Shown piece after piece: positions 22,571-36,115 of a stretch of 64,000 bases of DNA. The notes beneath the pieces are model-generated. The model had not been told where the DNA came from and searched no databases. It saw only the letters and a program-made list of their open reading frames with translations. The stretch is from Macrobrachium rosenbergii (taxonomy: Eukaryota > Arthropoda > Malacostraca > Decapoda > Palaemonidae): the NCBI RefSeq assembly GCF_040412425.1, contig NC_089768.1:1322501-1386500 (forward strand), in the 5' to 3' direction. Positions within the stretch are counted from its first letter, which is position 1. Each line of letters begins with the position of its first letter. The translations under genes were made by a program, and so were the position numbers.

Positions 22571-25500
22571 TTATCCAGGTGTGGTTGCCTCAAAATACCT
22601 TTGATTTCGATGTCGGATGAGAAAGCGCCGCCAGGGGTGAGGGAGGGAGGGGTACGTGCTAAGTGTGAGTCCGGCTTCTCCCCTTCTGAGAATTCCAGAG
22701 GCCAAGAAATGCCGACAGACAAGTAAAGAATATATTACAATATATTTGACATGAACCAAAGTCGACAGCGTTAGAAGACTGAAGGAATATGACCAAGTTT
22801 TTGCTCGCTTCTTTTGTTCCAGTTCAGTTTCGTTCCTTTTCAGGCCTTCGTGAGAGGATGACAGTTAACGTACCACTCACGTATTGCAGGCTTTTTGTCA
22901 CCTAGTTCAAGCCATTGATTGAGTGCTTGGTCGACGCTTAGCCTTACCACTATACATCTAGGGAATTTTAGCATTCCTGCCATGAATGCCCGCCTCCAGA
23001 AATTTCTGCCTCTTGAGAACACAGGCCAGGAACGAAATTTCCTGAAAACATTTTTTTTTCTTGAGAATTACTGCACGTGTGCTTCCAACATTATCATTAT
23101 CAAAGTTGGTGGGGTCTAAATAATAGGTTTGCATTTGCCCTCGCCGCTGCCGGAGGAGTAAGTTTTTATTTGAAAAGCCAGAACACTGAAATGAGCTCTC
23201 TGATTCACGCGATTTTAACATTTTCGTGACAATTGGGTGTTTCAGTATGGGAGGCAGAGGTTACACAGCAGCCTATGTGAAATGCCACAACTCGCTTTCC
23301 AAAAATCTCCCCTCGTCTCCAGCCTCCCGTCACGATTCTCATTGAAGAGGGCTTAAGTCTTCCAGCTCTTTTGGGCCCAGAGGATCTACAGTACAATATC
23401 GTGTGCTGTTCTTTCCGGGGTGGTGCGAAGGACATGTTCAAGCCATTTCCATCTCCCCGTCATTATTAGATCCACACATGGGACTTCCATAATTTCCCGT
23501 AAGAATATCATTTCTCATTTTATCTTGCCATCATCTTCAAATTTGTTTGAAAATCAGCGAAATCTTTTAGACACAGTTTCATCCTTATGCCATGGTTCTT
23601 GTCCGCATAACAATGTAGATCACACTAGATTAATGTATAATCATTAAATTATTTGTTTAGGAGGCTTATTTGTAGTTTAATTCTTACAAGGCATACTTAT
23701 TTTTACCTACTGTATATATCCAGAAATTTATAACAAGTTTCCAGTACTCGAAGTCAAAGTACCTTATTCCACTTAAAATGGGTATTGTTCTTTTTCTGCA
23801 TTTAAATTTGTGCGTAATCATTAATTTTAGAAATCAATAAAACCATTCAATATGCCTTCAAAAAAAAGATTGTACGTATAATGAAGCTGCGAAGTTCAGT
23901 CTGAAGGTACTTTTTATAACCTAGTGTACAAGAATACTGTTGTTATTACTCACAACAGTAAATAATGTACAATATCGTTGATATTAGTAAAAATATAAAT
24001 AAAGTGAAATTGATAAATATTGCACACAGGAATATGATAGAATAAATAAATACCGCACGATGGTATAATTCATATGTCTAAAACCAGGAAGGTTTATATT
24101 CGTCAGCATTAAAGTTTTAATTCTAAAACATAATAAATGAGTTAGTCCTAAGGAAAACAATATTTAAACTCAAATTATGTGACCAGATTTAGAATTTCCA
24201 GAATTTTACACCCTTCATAAAACTATACATCTCTAAGGTCTTTCGAATCGGCGAAAGTGATAAAAACAAAATGTTAAGAAACGGAGAGCCAAGTTATTTT
24301 GGGAGCAGTCGTTTGATAAGCTATAATTTGAATCAATTTTCTTCTGTCTCCAGGAAGAGGATTCTAAAATACGGGACTATTGACATCCAAACGTCTCGTT
24401 CCCAAATTGATGAAAGTTCTCGGAACAAACAAACAATCCTGATGCCTCGTGTTAACCTCCTCAGCAAGAACAGACCTAATTTCCGCAAAGAAAAAAAGCC
24501 TCTTTGGAAAAAGTTTACTTTTGGTTTTGAAAATAAAGACGTACAGTATACTAAAAGAGGTTCACTTCCATTTTAGCCAATCTTAGCTTTTCGAATATCA
24601 GAGTGACATGGCCTTGTTTTCAGGCACCTCCAACCGTGGCCGTTGTGCCAGAATTCTGTATTTTCTTTCTTTGGGTTTTATTAGTCGAACCTACTCCCGC
24701 AAGCAGTTGCTAGTTCAGGGTGCTCAGTACCAACGACTCTACCACCATGACTTGACAGTCAGGCTTATATTTATCGTTCACTCTGTGGAGATACCGGAGG
24801 GTGTGTATGTACCAGTTACCGTTTTGCGCAGTTTCTTACTTTCTGTGAGGGAGGGAACAAGTGTAACACGATTGAACGTTAATGTTCGATGTTAACTTCT
24901 TCCGTCGCAGAAAGTTAGAAAAATTGTTTTCATGGAAATGGCTTGGCTTTTGACATCTTGACAATGCTCAGTTGTTCTAAAAAAAATCGAAGGGTACCAA
25001 ACAGATGTCGGTACCACAGGATTAGCAGACTATGTTGGCAGCTTTATGGTCAGGTTATATCTGACCCTGCTCGTTAAACGATAATACTGTAGGTACAATC
25101 ATCAATTTGAGTATTTAGGGTCAAGTGGTGTTACGCGTCATGAAGGTGCAGTAGGCATCCTAAGCCCTCCTACGAGACATTTACGGCAGCCTCACAATGA
25201 CGCATCTCCATTGCTTCAGAAAATTTATTATCCTTCAAACTGATTATCCTTCAAACTGAAGTCGCAATAGGCCTATTTGCATATAAAAAAAAACTGGGAC
25301 ATGGTCCAAACAACAACCCCATTATCAGCACCTACCGTATTGCAAGTGTCGTAGACGCAAATAAAATGAGATCTGATCCTCAGACATATTTTTAAAACAT
25401 AACCCCAGGTTGAGGGTCTGGGAAACTTTCGTCAGGCTTCGTCCTCTCTTAAAGACAACAACTTGGACTTGAAGAATTCAGTTCTTGCTTTATTCATGAT

Positions 25501-28086
25501 AGTTTAATTTAGCGAAAACTAAAACTTGTAAAATTTAGGCCAACACGAGTTATGGAGAAGTAAAGGGAACCTCGTTCTACATTACGCATGATCACATTAC
25601 AAACAATCACTAAATCATTACTAGTGCCCCCATCAGAGTTAGTGTGATGGAATGGTGGGGACTGTTAGATAGGATAAAGATTATATATCATTTGTTTCAG
25701 TAAAAGCAGATTTAGTTAAATTTTTTCGGACAGGTGATAAGAGCAAAATAGGCTTTAATGCAGAACTTCATCTGGTTGGACAGCTCATAAGATTTTTACT
25801 AATTAGAGGGATTTGACCTCATCAATCGCTGTTTATTTCAATAAAAACTTGGCTTAGAAGTGTAGTTCGTTTGATGAAATGATGAGTGTTGCCCTGTTCA
25901 AGCACGAGAGTGAGATTCAATTGACCTAATATTTGCATAACTTATTTTCTAGAACAAAATCTGGCACAGTGTTGAATGGTTTGAAGTTGTTGGATGCTAG
26001 GTGGTTATAATAACGCTGACCACATTACTGATGATAATATTTTGCCTAATGAATAAGGGATGCTTTAGTTGTTTTTGAAGAAGAGGAAATGTTTTTATGC
26101 TCTTAATATTCTTAAGCATTTGCACACATTAGTAATAGGTTTTTAATGCCTAATCATATTGTATGCTGCTGTAAGCAAGACATTTGTAGTCTGCAAGCAA
26201 GGCTAGTTCTTATGTTATATTTCTTAAGAGTTCTTCATCATCTTGGCAGTTTTGATTCACTGCATTCATCTAAAAGGCAACAGTTCAGTCCTGGTCAGTA
26301 ACTTCACCACTTCCTCTTTCTGAACAACGAAATCAGAGTTAGTTTTTTTTATTCCACCTTCAATTTCACACTTTCGCCGCTGACTTCTGGCTGCTCACCT
26401 GTTACTCTGAATTCCACTCTGAGAAAATCAAAGCATTACACGTGAGTTATTTGTTCATAAACCGTTCAGAACTATTTCTAAGGTGCATGGATGGCATTAT
26501 GTTAGCAACAATGAAATAAAAGATGAAAGGCTTAGGTATACATCCAAATGTAGCTGATAGTTTTTACAAAACCCTGAAAAGAACATATTTGCAAATTAAA
26601 CTTCTCTGATAAAATCATATCCTTTCAACAGAACTAAAAACTGTTCCACTTCAAAAAGTTGCAGGGCCACTGGGTATCCGTTCAGGACAGACACAACGTA
26701 GCATCACGCACAGGCACTGTACATAAACAACAAAAAATTTGATCTTTCACTGGAAAAACAAATGCCTGAGCATTCACTTCACAAGTAGAATATTACATCT
26801 CTCTTGTACATTTGAATTAAACAGGAAAATGCGCAGGAATTACAGGAATACGCAAAGCAACATAAAAATAATTGCTTTCAAAAACCGATGAAAAAAGTGA
26901 ACGCCCCAAAATAAAATTCATACTCCAGAAACGCAATGTTTGAAAGATGTGAAAAGCACGTCGCGAAAAAAATGCAAAAAAAAAAAAAAATGCAGAATAA
27001 ATCATTCCTTAAAAATAAAGTGTAAAATTGAAGATGCACGATTTAGTATGCCAAGAAGAATCACAGTGCATAAAGCCATATGAAGACAGGCATGCAGAGC
27101 AAAAGAAAAATGCACATTCAGAGCCTAATGCAGAGAGAATCTATATACTAAGTTGGTTAAGAAATAAATTAATTGCACTTGAAAGGAGCAGATGAATCCT
27201 GGAAAAGATGATATGAGTATTGGGAAAAATCAAGAAATATAATACAGTATATGCTTGCAAACCTTGGCGGTTGCAGGGAGAAATACCCCAACAATAGTGA
27301 AAAGTTCGATTTGCATGTTGCTGCGTACTTCTTATTGCTCATACTCGCCATCGTCTTTCAGTTTTTACTAAGTAAAATGATGATAATATTGATATCATGA
27401 TATTTAATCAACAAAAAAGGGAAGAGTGATCAATGCATATTCCAGGAAACTTTTTGCACCTTCTTTCACTTTGCCATCGTATTATTTTCACATCCTGACA
27501 GGACGAAGTGAAGAGAAATGTCACAGTGGCATTTTGCACCAGCTTCAGATCGCAAAAATAGCCATTGTTCGACGAGGGATTTACCACAACACAGTAACAG
27601 GCAAATTATATATAAAATACGACCTTGCATTTCACCTTTGAAAAAATGACGACCGCTGAACAAAGCCAAACATCAGCATCACCTGAGGCAAGCAAGTGAA
27701 ATAACCACCGCAAACAAATAATATATTTTTTTAAATGATATGATTGAAAAACATAGCTATGAATATGAAAACAATATCGGTTCCTTTATTGTGGCGAAGC
27801 AGGTTGCAGGTACTAAAGAAGTACTCAAAGTAAAATCTTTAGTAACCAGTACGGTAGAAATGAATTCCTACTTGTGGGGCTTAACTGACAATGAAGCCAG
27901 CAGACAGGAAAAAGGTTGTCAAAACAGGCGCTGTGAAACTCATTACTGCTCCTCATAATTTTAGTCAGTTTATTACAGGCACAAAGGAAGTAAATCACTT
28001 CAGTTTACTGTCTAGTCAGGCTGGTAATCCTCAACTCTCGCTCCCCATGCATGTCTATCAAGTCTATCTTAGGCTTTAACTAGGTC
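22571..28086. other. Anonymous 5.5-kb stretch
   Basis: No coding sequence with recognisable homology. Frames at 24271-24576 and 24608-24895 are about 100 residues each but lack motifs and biased composition. Local tandem duplication TTATCCTTCAAACTGA near 25229-25258. Nothing else seen. Confidence 0.4.
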
Positions 28087-28115
28087 CATTTATGCTACAC
28101 TATGTAGCATAAATG
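28087..28115. repeat. Perfect 12-bp-arm hairpin
   Basis: CATTTATGCTAC and GTAGCATAAATG flank the 5-base loop ACTAT. It may be chance or the core of a small palindromic repeat. Confidence 0.8.
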
Positions 28116-28274
28116 AGCTTAATAAAAACTTATGATGCACTAGCTGACCAACCCATCGCTGCCCGGGAAAACCTTGAAGGACTAACATCATCAGTAAAGT
28201 TCCTTTTCACGGACTACCATCATTAGTCCTACAGTTCTTCACTTTGACTTACTGCAAAAACAAATGTATCACTA

Positions 28275-28335
<61 letters not shown>
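28275..28335. repeat. (ATT)n microsatellite
   Basis: About 60 bp of ATT trinucleotides. Confidence 0.97.
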
Positions 28336-28398
28336 GTCGTGTCATACAAGTAACTGTACATTTTTCTTATATCTGTATTGAGTTGAGGTTACTGAGGA

Positions 28399-28429
28399 GA
28401 TGATGATAATGATGATGATGATGATGATG

Positions 28430-28489
<60 letters not shown>
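28399..28489. repeat. Compound (ATG)n-(ATT)n microsatellite
   Basis: ATG repeats (28399-28431) change without a break into ATT repeats (28431-28489), a typical product of point mutation followed by slippage. Confidence 0.95.
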
Positions 28490-28490
<1 letters not shown>

Positions 28491-28715
28491 CTCAAAACCC
28501 AACCTTCTCCCTCCTCCGACTTCCTTTGCAAATCCACAGTGATGAAATCCATATGACACAGAGCTCCCATACCCTCCCGATCCCCTACCCACCCCGTCCC
28601 TATCAAAGGTAATCATGAATACCAAGTATGTAGTATTCACACTCACTCAGAATAAGTATAGCATTTCAGATCGTCAGCCTAAACGATCTGAAACATAGTG
28701 ACCCAAATCGTAGCC

Positions 28716-29621
28716 TAAGGCCCCGTCCACACGGTCGAGCTGTGCTCTGCGAACTTTGCTCGGTGTGACGTCAGAGACGGAGAAATGGCTAGCAAAGCTT
28801 CGTACAGGGCTTTCCTAATGTTTATCGAAGTATCGAGGCTTTGCCTGCAGCAGGACTGTTAACTGACGGAAATATTTCTGGTAAACGGATAAAGACGTCA
28901 CCTACGGAAAAGTTTCCGTAGAGCGCAATTTCATGTAAAACCTTCACAAATAAATAAAGGAAAATAAACAAGAGTTTCCCGTTATTTTACCCTTCATAAT
29001 GAATGTCAGGTATGTATGACTTATTGGAACTTTGAAAACCAAATATATTAGCATCCTTTTTTGCAATGCTACGGAAATCTGTCAGTCTAGTCCACTATGC
29101 TTGGAAGTCCTAGTGCTGTAATGTAGTGATCGGTAGATGCATCCTGTTGACAGAAATAGTAATGTTGCATTTAGTCGAGCTTCAGCTGAAATGCTCTGCC
29201 TCATGGTAGTATCTTGTTTCCTTATATATGGTTCCACTTTCGATAAGAGTTTATAAAATGTGTTAGGATCCATCCTCATATAGTTGATGAAATCTGATTC
29301 ATAGGCATGTCTGTTCCCGCAATATCGTCAAATGGTTTCTTCCTATGTCTGCTCTTCTTTGTAGTCACTCTTTACACCACGTCCTTTTCTGCCTTATCGC
29401 TTTTATCTTTGCACACATTGCTACAACAATACACAGCGCGATTTTCTCCTTGTGCGTCTTACGATCCATACTGTACACAACTCGGTCCTGTGTCAGTGAC
29501 TGCCAGGCTCTCACTATCCAACCAGCGTCGTTCGGACAGCAGCATAAATGCATACGACAGGCTTAGCCCGCAAAGAGGCAAAGTTTACCGAGCAGAGCTC
29601 GACCGTGTGGACGGGGCCTTA
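28716..29621. mobile_element. Deleted PIF/Harbinger element (second family)
   Basis: Left terminus GGCCCCGTCCACACGGTCGA at 28719 matches in reverse complement the right terminus TCGACCGTGTGGACGGGGCC ending at 29618; homology continues with GAGC-G-GCTCTGC and GCTCGG. Flanks are TAA (28716-28718) and TTA (29619-29621), in keeping with the TWA target of Harbinger elements although not identical. TIRs of this GGCCCCGTCCACACG type are typical of animal Harbingers and differ from those of the 1690-5381 element. The 0.9-kb interior keeps only a piece of transposase (29082-29300), so it is non-autonomous. Confidence 0.82.
29082..29300 (-). pseudogene. Harbinger transposase N-terminal fragment
   Basis: The minus frame reads INYMRMDPNTFYKLLSKVEP and later QSISAEARLNATLLFLSTG, matching the region just before the first catalytic Asp of HARBI1-type transposases (compare FTRIDKDLFNKIVERVTPHI and RVAITLRFLATG in the intact copy in this window). 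Sequence then diverges (YSTRTSKHSGLD, stop); no catalytic residue is left. Remnant of the parent of this deleted element. Confidence 0.75.
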
Positions 29622-29633
29622 GTCTTATGCTAC

Positions 29634-29941
29634 GACACCCAGGTTAGCTCTTCCTTGGGCGAGTCGGTAGAGTTGTGGCCTTGCACTCGCTAGACCTGAG
29701 TTCGACTCTCCGGCCGGCTAATGAAGAGTTAGAGGAATTTATCTCTGGTGATAGAAATTCATTTCTCGCTATAATGTGGTTCGGACTCCACAGTAAGCTG
29801 TAGGTCCCGTTGCTAAGTAACCAGTTGGTTCTTAGACACATTAAATAAGTCTAATCCTTTGGGCCAGCCCTAGGAGAGCGGTTAATCAGCTCAGTGGTCT
29901 GGTAAAACTAAGGTATACTTAACTTTTTGACACCCAGGTTA
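29634..29941 (+). mobile_element. tRNA-derived SINE with 13-bp target duplication
   Basis: GACACCCAGGTTA occurs at 29634-29646 and again at 29929-29941, exactly bracketing a 282-bp body (29647-29928). The body starts with a tRNA-like head: A-box-like GGGCGAGTCGGTAGAG and B-box-like GAGTTCGACTCTCC. The tRNA-unrelated part contains GAGGAATTTATCTCTGGTGATAG and GTAGGTCCCGTTGCTAAG and ends in AAAACTAAGGTATACTTAACTTTTT. A second copy is at 55710-55983. Pol III-transcribed, mobilised by a LINE in trans by analogy with other SINEs. It landed 12 bp beyond the right end of the deleted Harbinger. Confidence 0.93.
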
Positions 29942-31394
29942 CTTCACTCTTATGTTAGTTTAAATTGTGATTATATTAATTCATTGCGTTGTGTATATTA
30001 ACTAAACTAACAATATGAACTTACTATTGGCCTATTCAATTGTTCATAGCTCGACGTACTGTTAGACTGGTGTAAGCACAGTCTCTATTTCACTACCCTC
30101 ATCTAAAGTACACCTCAAGAAATTCTTGCATTTCGATATGCATATCTTCTAAAGAAAATTTCCCTAAATGCACTTTAAAAGGAGTAGGAACACTTCAATG
30201 GATTTGTAGAAACCGACAATTATGGCTGCATTCTTGAGTCCCCCACCAGCTCGAACCACTCTATTTTACAGCTATGAAGCGTCTGCCTTCACGGCCGTCT
30301 TTGATCAAAAACCAAACCTTCCAATCCGGTAGTTAAGCAATACTACAAGTATACTGTACTTACAATCAAACACACGAAACAACTAAGACATCATTTTTTA
30401 TTACTAGGTACAAACAACGAAACATAACATCCTTCTGCTACATAATACACATTTTCACTTTACTTAAATTTAAAGAGAATACTTAAAACTATACCAAAAC
30501 TTGCGGAAAAGTATCATCTCTCTTGTCGAGGTTTCGACATGTAGTGAAGTGTTGTTGCCAAACTGCCGATAATTAATTCCAAACCTCATTTAAACCGACT
30601 TTATAACGAAATACATCTGTAACGTTACGAAGCAGTCGTTATAACAAATTCAGAAGGTAAAAGCGAAGAAGGAACGAATTAATTAGTGAGGAAAATTGCA
30701 TTTGAACGAATAAAAAAAGGAAATGCCGTACACCTTGCATGCTGGGCTTATTCTAGATACCATGCATGTGCAGATGGGGAAGGCTTTTCTTGCTCTACTT
30801 ATAGAAATTATCGAAAGCATATCTCTACTTATAGAAATTATTGATATAGGGTTTCAATGTTGATTTTATTGAGGTAGTTAATTATTATATTATTAATTAT
30901 TATAAATTATGATTAAAATTCATGTAAATTCTGAATAAAAAAATTGATGTTATAGGGGGTTTATTGTTGCAAGTTAATCATACGTCTGACAGTGCTGGAA
31001 GAAAACCTGGAGTGCTCAGGCAAAAAATGACCATTAACCCATAAAGCACCTGAAGGAAAACCTGGCAGAATTGGTAAAAACGAAAATTTCGTTCAATTTG
31101 TTTGTGCTTGATGTCTGTATGGGGTAGGGGTTTGATTTTGAGTTATAAGTTTCCTTGGGCCACGTAGGGGCCGCGTGCCAAAGCTTATCTGGATCTGTCA
31201 AGCAGTTCGGATTTCCATAGCACACAAACATACAAACATTCATTTTTATATATACTGTATATAGATAATACTGTTTCCTTTTACTTTTAAACTTGTTGCA
31301 GAACAGTTTTAAAATAAGTACTAGATCTTCACATCCTTCCGACATCTATCCTTCTCTTCCTGTCTTTCTTTCTGAATCAGAAATCTATTATGCA
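29942..31394. other. Anonymous spacer
   Basis: No gene recognised. A short duplication CTCTACTTATAGAAATTAT lies near 30793-30842. Confidence 0.4.
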
Positions 31395-32400
31395 ACTTGC
31401 TTGGCACAATAAGTAAAGTTATTCCCCCCTGTAATTCTTAGTTTCCTTTGTATGATTGAACAATTATTTCTATCACTTATTTCTTTAAAACCTTTCCCTT
31501 ATCCAGACATACCTCGCAAATGCTGGTCAGTAACTCGATCACACTTTCACCACCATATCATTGAACATTACCTGTAATTCCAATAACTTTTTGTATCTTT
31601 CCATTCTTTAACTTCTTAATTGCCCTTCTTGTATATATCCTTAAAAGTCACCACCACTTGCATTCTCAAACATGCACCAGTTCCTTCCACTCATACATCA
31701 CTCAGCTCTGCTTCTATTCTACCTTTGACGATAAAAAAATCCTTGGAATAGTAAATCCAGTGGCCAGGCCTTCAGTCACTCCAGACAGCACCTCTTCATC
31801 GGCATCTTTTATTCTGAGATTCATTTGTTCATTAACCTTTCTCTCTGCATTAATTTCCCTATAGAACAACTCATTCTCATCAAAGTCATTGCTCAACCTC
31901 TTTCTTTTTTATTATATGCCTTCTTCCCCCACCCTTTCTTGGCAACCTTTTTCATCATTCAGTATTTCTTTACATACTCTCCTGTCTTGCAAAAGCACTT
32001 CAAATAATATGTTTTCATGAAAATTTTCGCTTCTTATCCCACAACTTACTGTTTTTATCCCCCTTTCCTATGCCCATAAACCCGAATCTTTCAACTTTTG
32101 TGTAGTTTAACCATAGCATATTTATACGTTGTCAAACTGACTTGTATTAACCAAGACGTACAAATGTTTTTTTGTCCCTTACTCTCTAGTTCGACCTAAC
32201 ATCTATCTAAACTTTTGCTTCAACGAAATAATGATCAGCTATACTTCCAGCTTCTCTTCTCACCATGAACTAACTTTTCCATCTACTCTGTACTACTGCA
32301 TGTTCTAATAAAATCTTTTCTTCGCCATCTCTCTATCCCAAGAATACTTATGAATACTTTTCTTTGGAAACTATGAGTTTATAACAATTAAGCATCCTTG
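31395..32400 (-). pseudogene. RTE-like non-LTR retrotransposon remnant (endonuclease end to RT start)
   Basis: Minus-strand pieces appear in the right order from high to low coordinate. REAGSIADHYFVEAKV corresponds to the end of the AP endonuclease (ADHYLVEA). NELFYREINAERKVNEQMN and LRIKDADEEVLSG form the linker (LFW-EI---RKG--- MR-KD--G-VL). AIKKLKNGK marks the RT entry, YGGESVIELLTSICEVCLDK the following helix, and SYKGN the start of the palm. Multiple stops and shifts. The catalytic FADD motif and C-terminus are missing. Confidence 0.7.
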
Positions 32401-32879
32401 CCAGTCATTTCTGATTATCTTTGGTTCTGTTGTAATTGTAAAAATGAGGAATTTTTTGTTGTATCGCCATTTATTATTTGTCCCTCCTGATTCTCCTTTA
32501 CCCTGGTAGAGCACTGAGTAATACGAGTGATTCCTTGCACAGTCAGCAGTTTCACCTTAGCTTCGTGAACTGTGAGATTAAACCTGTTTCCTCAAAAATT
32601 CGTATGTTTCTTTTGACTTGAGAAGTGAAACGGTACTTCGTCAACTCTGGTGGTAACTGTGGGATAAAAACTGCTTCAGCCCCTCCCTTTACTGTTAAGA
32701 TAGTTGCTTCAGTTACATTGCCCAACATTTTTGACATTTTATATTTCACCCCTCCTCACAACTCCCCTTCCTATCGGGGCTGAACTTGGACTTAAAGGGC
32801 GTCGGGAGTGTCACTATCCTTCTCAGCGACCTTGAAAACTATGGATTAGACACTAATATCTGTCGTTTTCGTTATTTTT
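32401..32879. other. Anonymous spacer, possibly more endonuclease remnant
   Basis: Lies upstream of the RTE-like fragment on the same strand, where its endonuclease should be, but I cannot match motifs with confidence. Confidence 0.35.
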
Positions 32880-33155
32880 ACATGTCATTCCCTTCCCACC
32901 CCACCCCCTTAGGTGCCAGGAAAGTCTTCCCCCAGCATTCTTTTCCAGGTAATAAGTCATATGTACAGTATACCGAAATGAGGTATGATAAACCCGTAAT
33001 GTTTATTTAGTTACTAAGTCTACGGGCAGAACCAGCCCCATTTCATGGAAGCCCTTCCCACCCCCACCTGCTTTGGTGCCCTCTGGAGCTAGTGATGTCT
33101 TACCCCCACAGTATTCTTTTTGAGATAGTAAGTCATATGTATACCACGTTTGGTT
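32880..33155 (+). repeat. Two diverged tandem copies of a roughly 110-bp repeat
   Basis: 32884-32975 and 33045-33145 share CCCTTCCCACCCC, C(T/C)TTGGTGCC, GTCTT-CCCCCA, AGTATTCTTTT and TAGTAAGTCATATGTA in the same order. Probably fragments of one dispersed repeat. Confidence 0.7.
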
Positions 33156-33366
33156 GAAATTGCTCCATGTGCGTCACTGTAAGTCCTGAGTTCTTGCCTT
33201 CCGTGATTCGAGCCCACGAGACAACGAACTTATTATCAACTAAAAAATTCCCTTCCTGATAACATATATGAAAATATATTATTTACTGAGGTAGAGCGAA
33301 TTGGATATTAAAGGAACTTTGTAGCTCAATGCTTGTATATGAATCTCAGGTGATAAAATTCATTCA

Positions 33367-33516
<150 letters not shown>

Positions 33517-35063
33517 TAGATAAAGTTATAGGATATTCCAAATTAAATTTCATGATGACATTATTGCGGTTACTCTTAATATTTTTCGAAATATTGAGGT
33601 TATACTCTTTTTTCATTCCTTAGACTAAAAATAGACGAAATAAAGGATACTATTCAAAATAGTTCACACAAAGACACTGAAGATGTTAGCAGGAGGTATT
33701 TTGTAAGTTGGTCATAAATAAAAGCAAGAAGAAAACAAACACATATTTCACTTATTGGGCCTTTTATCCTATTCCAACTGGAACGTCAATGTTCGACATT
33801 TTATTAAACGTATTAATGTTACCCGTAACTTGATTTCAATTAAAATGAGTGCCGAAAAAGACGGTATGTGTAGGCAACAAAAATGTTTGATCAGCTGCCA
33901 CCTCAGGTAGAAAGACATTGATGGTCGAGTGATTTTATCTTAGCGACGTTTGATTCTAGTATATTTGATACCATGCTCACGGTAAGTGTCTGATAATAGA
34001 TTAGCCTTAACTACTGTATACTTACTATGAGATGATACCCGGTCTGAAAAGACAGGTCCCGGTAGAGGTTACCTCAGGTAGAAGTTTTGCGAGTCAGTAT
34101 TTTAAATTCCATCCAAGTCTCCTTAACAGCCCCTAGCTACCACCCCTTTCATTCCTTTTACTATATCTCCTTTCATATTCTCTTTCTTCCATCTTACTTT
34201 CTACCCTCTTCTAACGATCTTTTCATAGCGCAACTGCGAGGTTTTCCTTTCTGTTACAACTCTCAAAATTCCTTTACTCTCAATTTTCCTTTCAGCGCTG
34301 AATGACCTCATAGGTTCCAGCGCTTGGTCTCTGGCTTAACTCTCATGTTCCAGTTCCAGATACCTTGCTCACACACAAAGATCATATCCGATGTGCCGTG
34401 ATAATACGTACCAAATATTTTACATCAAACGTAGACCTAATTATACTACAGTCATAAGGAGATTTAAATTGCGGTCGGTTTTGATAATAACATGTATTTT
34501 CCAAAAACATTGGAATCCCTTTTTGTGTATTATATCATACTCCCCTCCCCAATTTTCCAGGTAGTATTTACATTTTTATGAATTACTTTTTAACCAATAA
34601 TTGCATTGATGCTGATGACTGTAGATAAGAGACTCGCCTTTGCATTCACTGATGATCTATTGTCTTTACTTAATAGAGATTGCCTATTTGATGTCCATCT
34701 TATATATAGAGGTTGATGTTTTCAACAATAACGGCGAAACGCAAAGCAAGTTCATTGTTAAACACTGCTTTTGAAATAAATACTCATAAGTTTCATAATA
34801 AAATCTATGACAAAAGACGGGATTTTAATAGTCCAACCTCCGGTGTTATCAGTTCACAAATTTGTATATTTGCTGTTTGTATAGAAGGATGCTGCTACTG
34901 CATTTAGGCTACACTGCCACCTTTTCGTCATTGAACTGATTCATGACCGGCTCCCCTCTGTGCTGTTAATTAATAATAACATTTCTTAATACTTTTCAAG
35001 ATAATGAGCTTCAATATTCCTTAAACAATTAGATTAAATGAAGGTTAATGCATACCTATATGT
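33517..35063. other. Anonymous 1.5-kb stretch
   Basis: No recognisable gene. 34087-34305 plus encodes a hydrophobic Ser/Phe-rich frame made by a pyrimidine-rich strand; it ends in a CAGCGCTGAATGACCTCATA phrase but no family can be assigned. Confidence 0.4.
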
Positions 35064-35068
35064 ATAAT

Positions 35069-35132
<64 letters not shown>

Positions 35133-35143
35133 TACATATATAC

Positions 35144-35235
<92 letters not shown>

Positions 35236-35236
35236 T
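35064..35236. repeat. (TA)n microsatellite
   Basis: About 170 bp of TA with regular CATA and GTATA interruptions. Confidence 0.97.
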
Positions 35237-35245
35237 AGTGTGTGA

Positions 35246-35265
35246 TAGAGAGAGAGAGAGAGAGA
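35246..35265. repeat. (GA)n tract
   Basis: About 20 bp of GA just after the (TA)n array. Confidence 0.9.
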
Positions 35266-36115
35266 AAATGTCCTGTCTAAAGGCGGTTTCTAGCCACAAA
35301 CTTAAAAATACTTTTATGTTTGAACGGGTAACATTTTAAACATATTGATGATATGCAAGTTTTACAAAACGCCCACAGGATAGTATTTGTATAGATAAAA
35401 ATTCCAGGAGAAGCCGTCGTGTACCCGAGCTACGTCAGCTCTGAATAAGTTCTTCATCCTAACAATGTATTTATCAATCTTTTCTTTGGACCTTGGTATT
35501 TATTACATGCCGACAAGCTAATACACTCCCTGAACTGTACGTTTTCTAAGTGTGTAAGGAGAGTTTGTGAAGAAGTCGCCAATCAAAACCTAGTTTACGG
35601 GTTGATTGTGTTACGACAGATTTGCCTTGCTTGTGAAGTTTATTTACGTCTGTCTCCTAGTGGCCACCCGATGTTCCCATAGACGTGCGGTTTTTTTCTT
35701 AACAGTTTGTTTAGTAACGGTTTTTGCTACTATACTTCATCCCTGTGTTAGGGCTGTCGTTTCCAAAAGGCTGGTAATAGTTGTGATCGTCTTGAGAGCA
35801 GTGAAAGTACAGTAGTATTGGTGGAGATTCAGTGCGTGAAGTAGTGAAAGTCACAGCTGCAATTTCCTTTTTATTCGTTTGATGTTAATCAAGAATCCAA
35901 CGGTGATGTAAATGACATTGATTTTACAGCGATCAGTTGTAATTCTACTGACCGAGGTGTTGTTGACGATGGTGGTGATGTGGGTAGGAGTGACGATGCT
36001 ACAATAAGACGTCGATTATGTAAACCATTATCGCTCACCAACACACTGCAGCACCACAACGGAAATGCTTTCATTAAGAATGTGATAGAATTCTTCAGCA
36101 GCGGCTGCAGTTTAG
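35266..36115. other. Anonymous spacer
   Basis: No recognisable gene; short overlapping frames near 35889-36294 on both strands show no family motif. Confidence 0.4.

Noticed and set aside
24690..24765. tRNA-like stretch on the minus strand (GGTGGTAGAGTCG ... GGTTCGACT)
   Set aside because: B-box lacks the terminal CC, no stable cloverleaf by eye and no target duplication; at most a very old SINE head.
28131..28175. Possible LINE 3' end (CTAGCTGACCAACCCATCGC)
   Set aside because: Resembles a phrase common in arthropod repeats, but no poly(A), duplication or coding sequence is attached.
33180..33235. B-box-like GGGCTCGAATCACG on the minus strand
   Set aside because: No matching A-box at the right distance and no body shared with the SINEs in this window.
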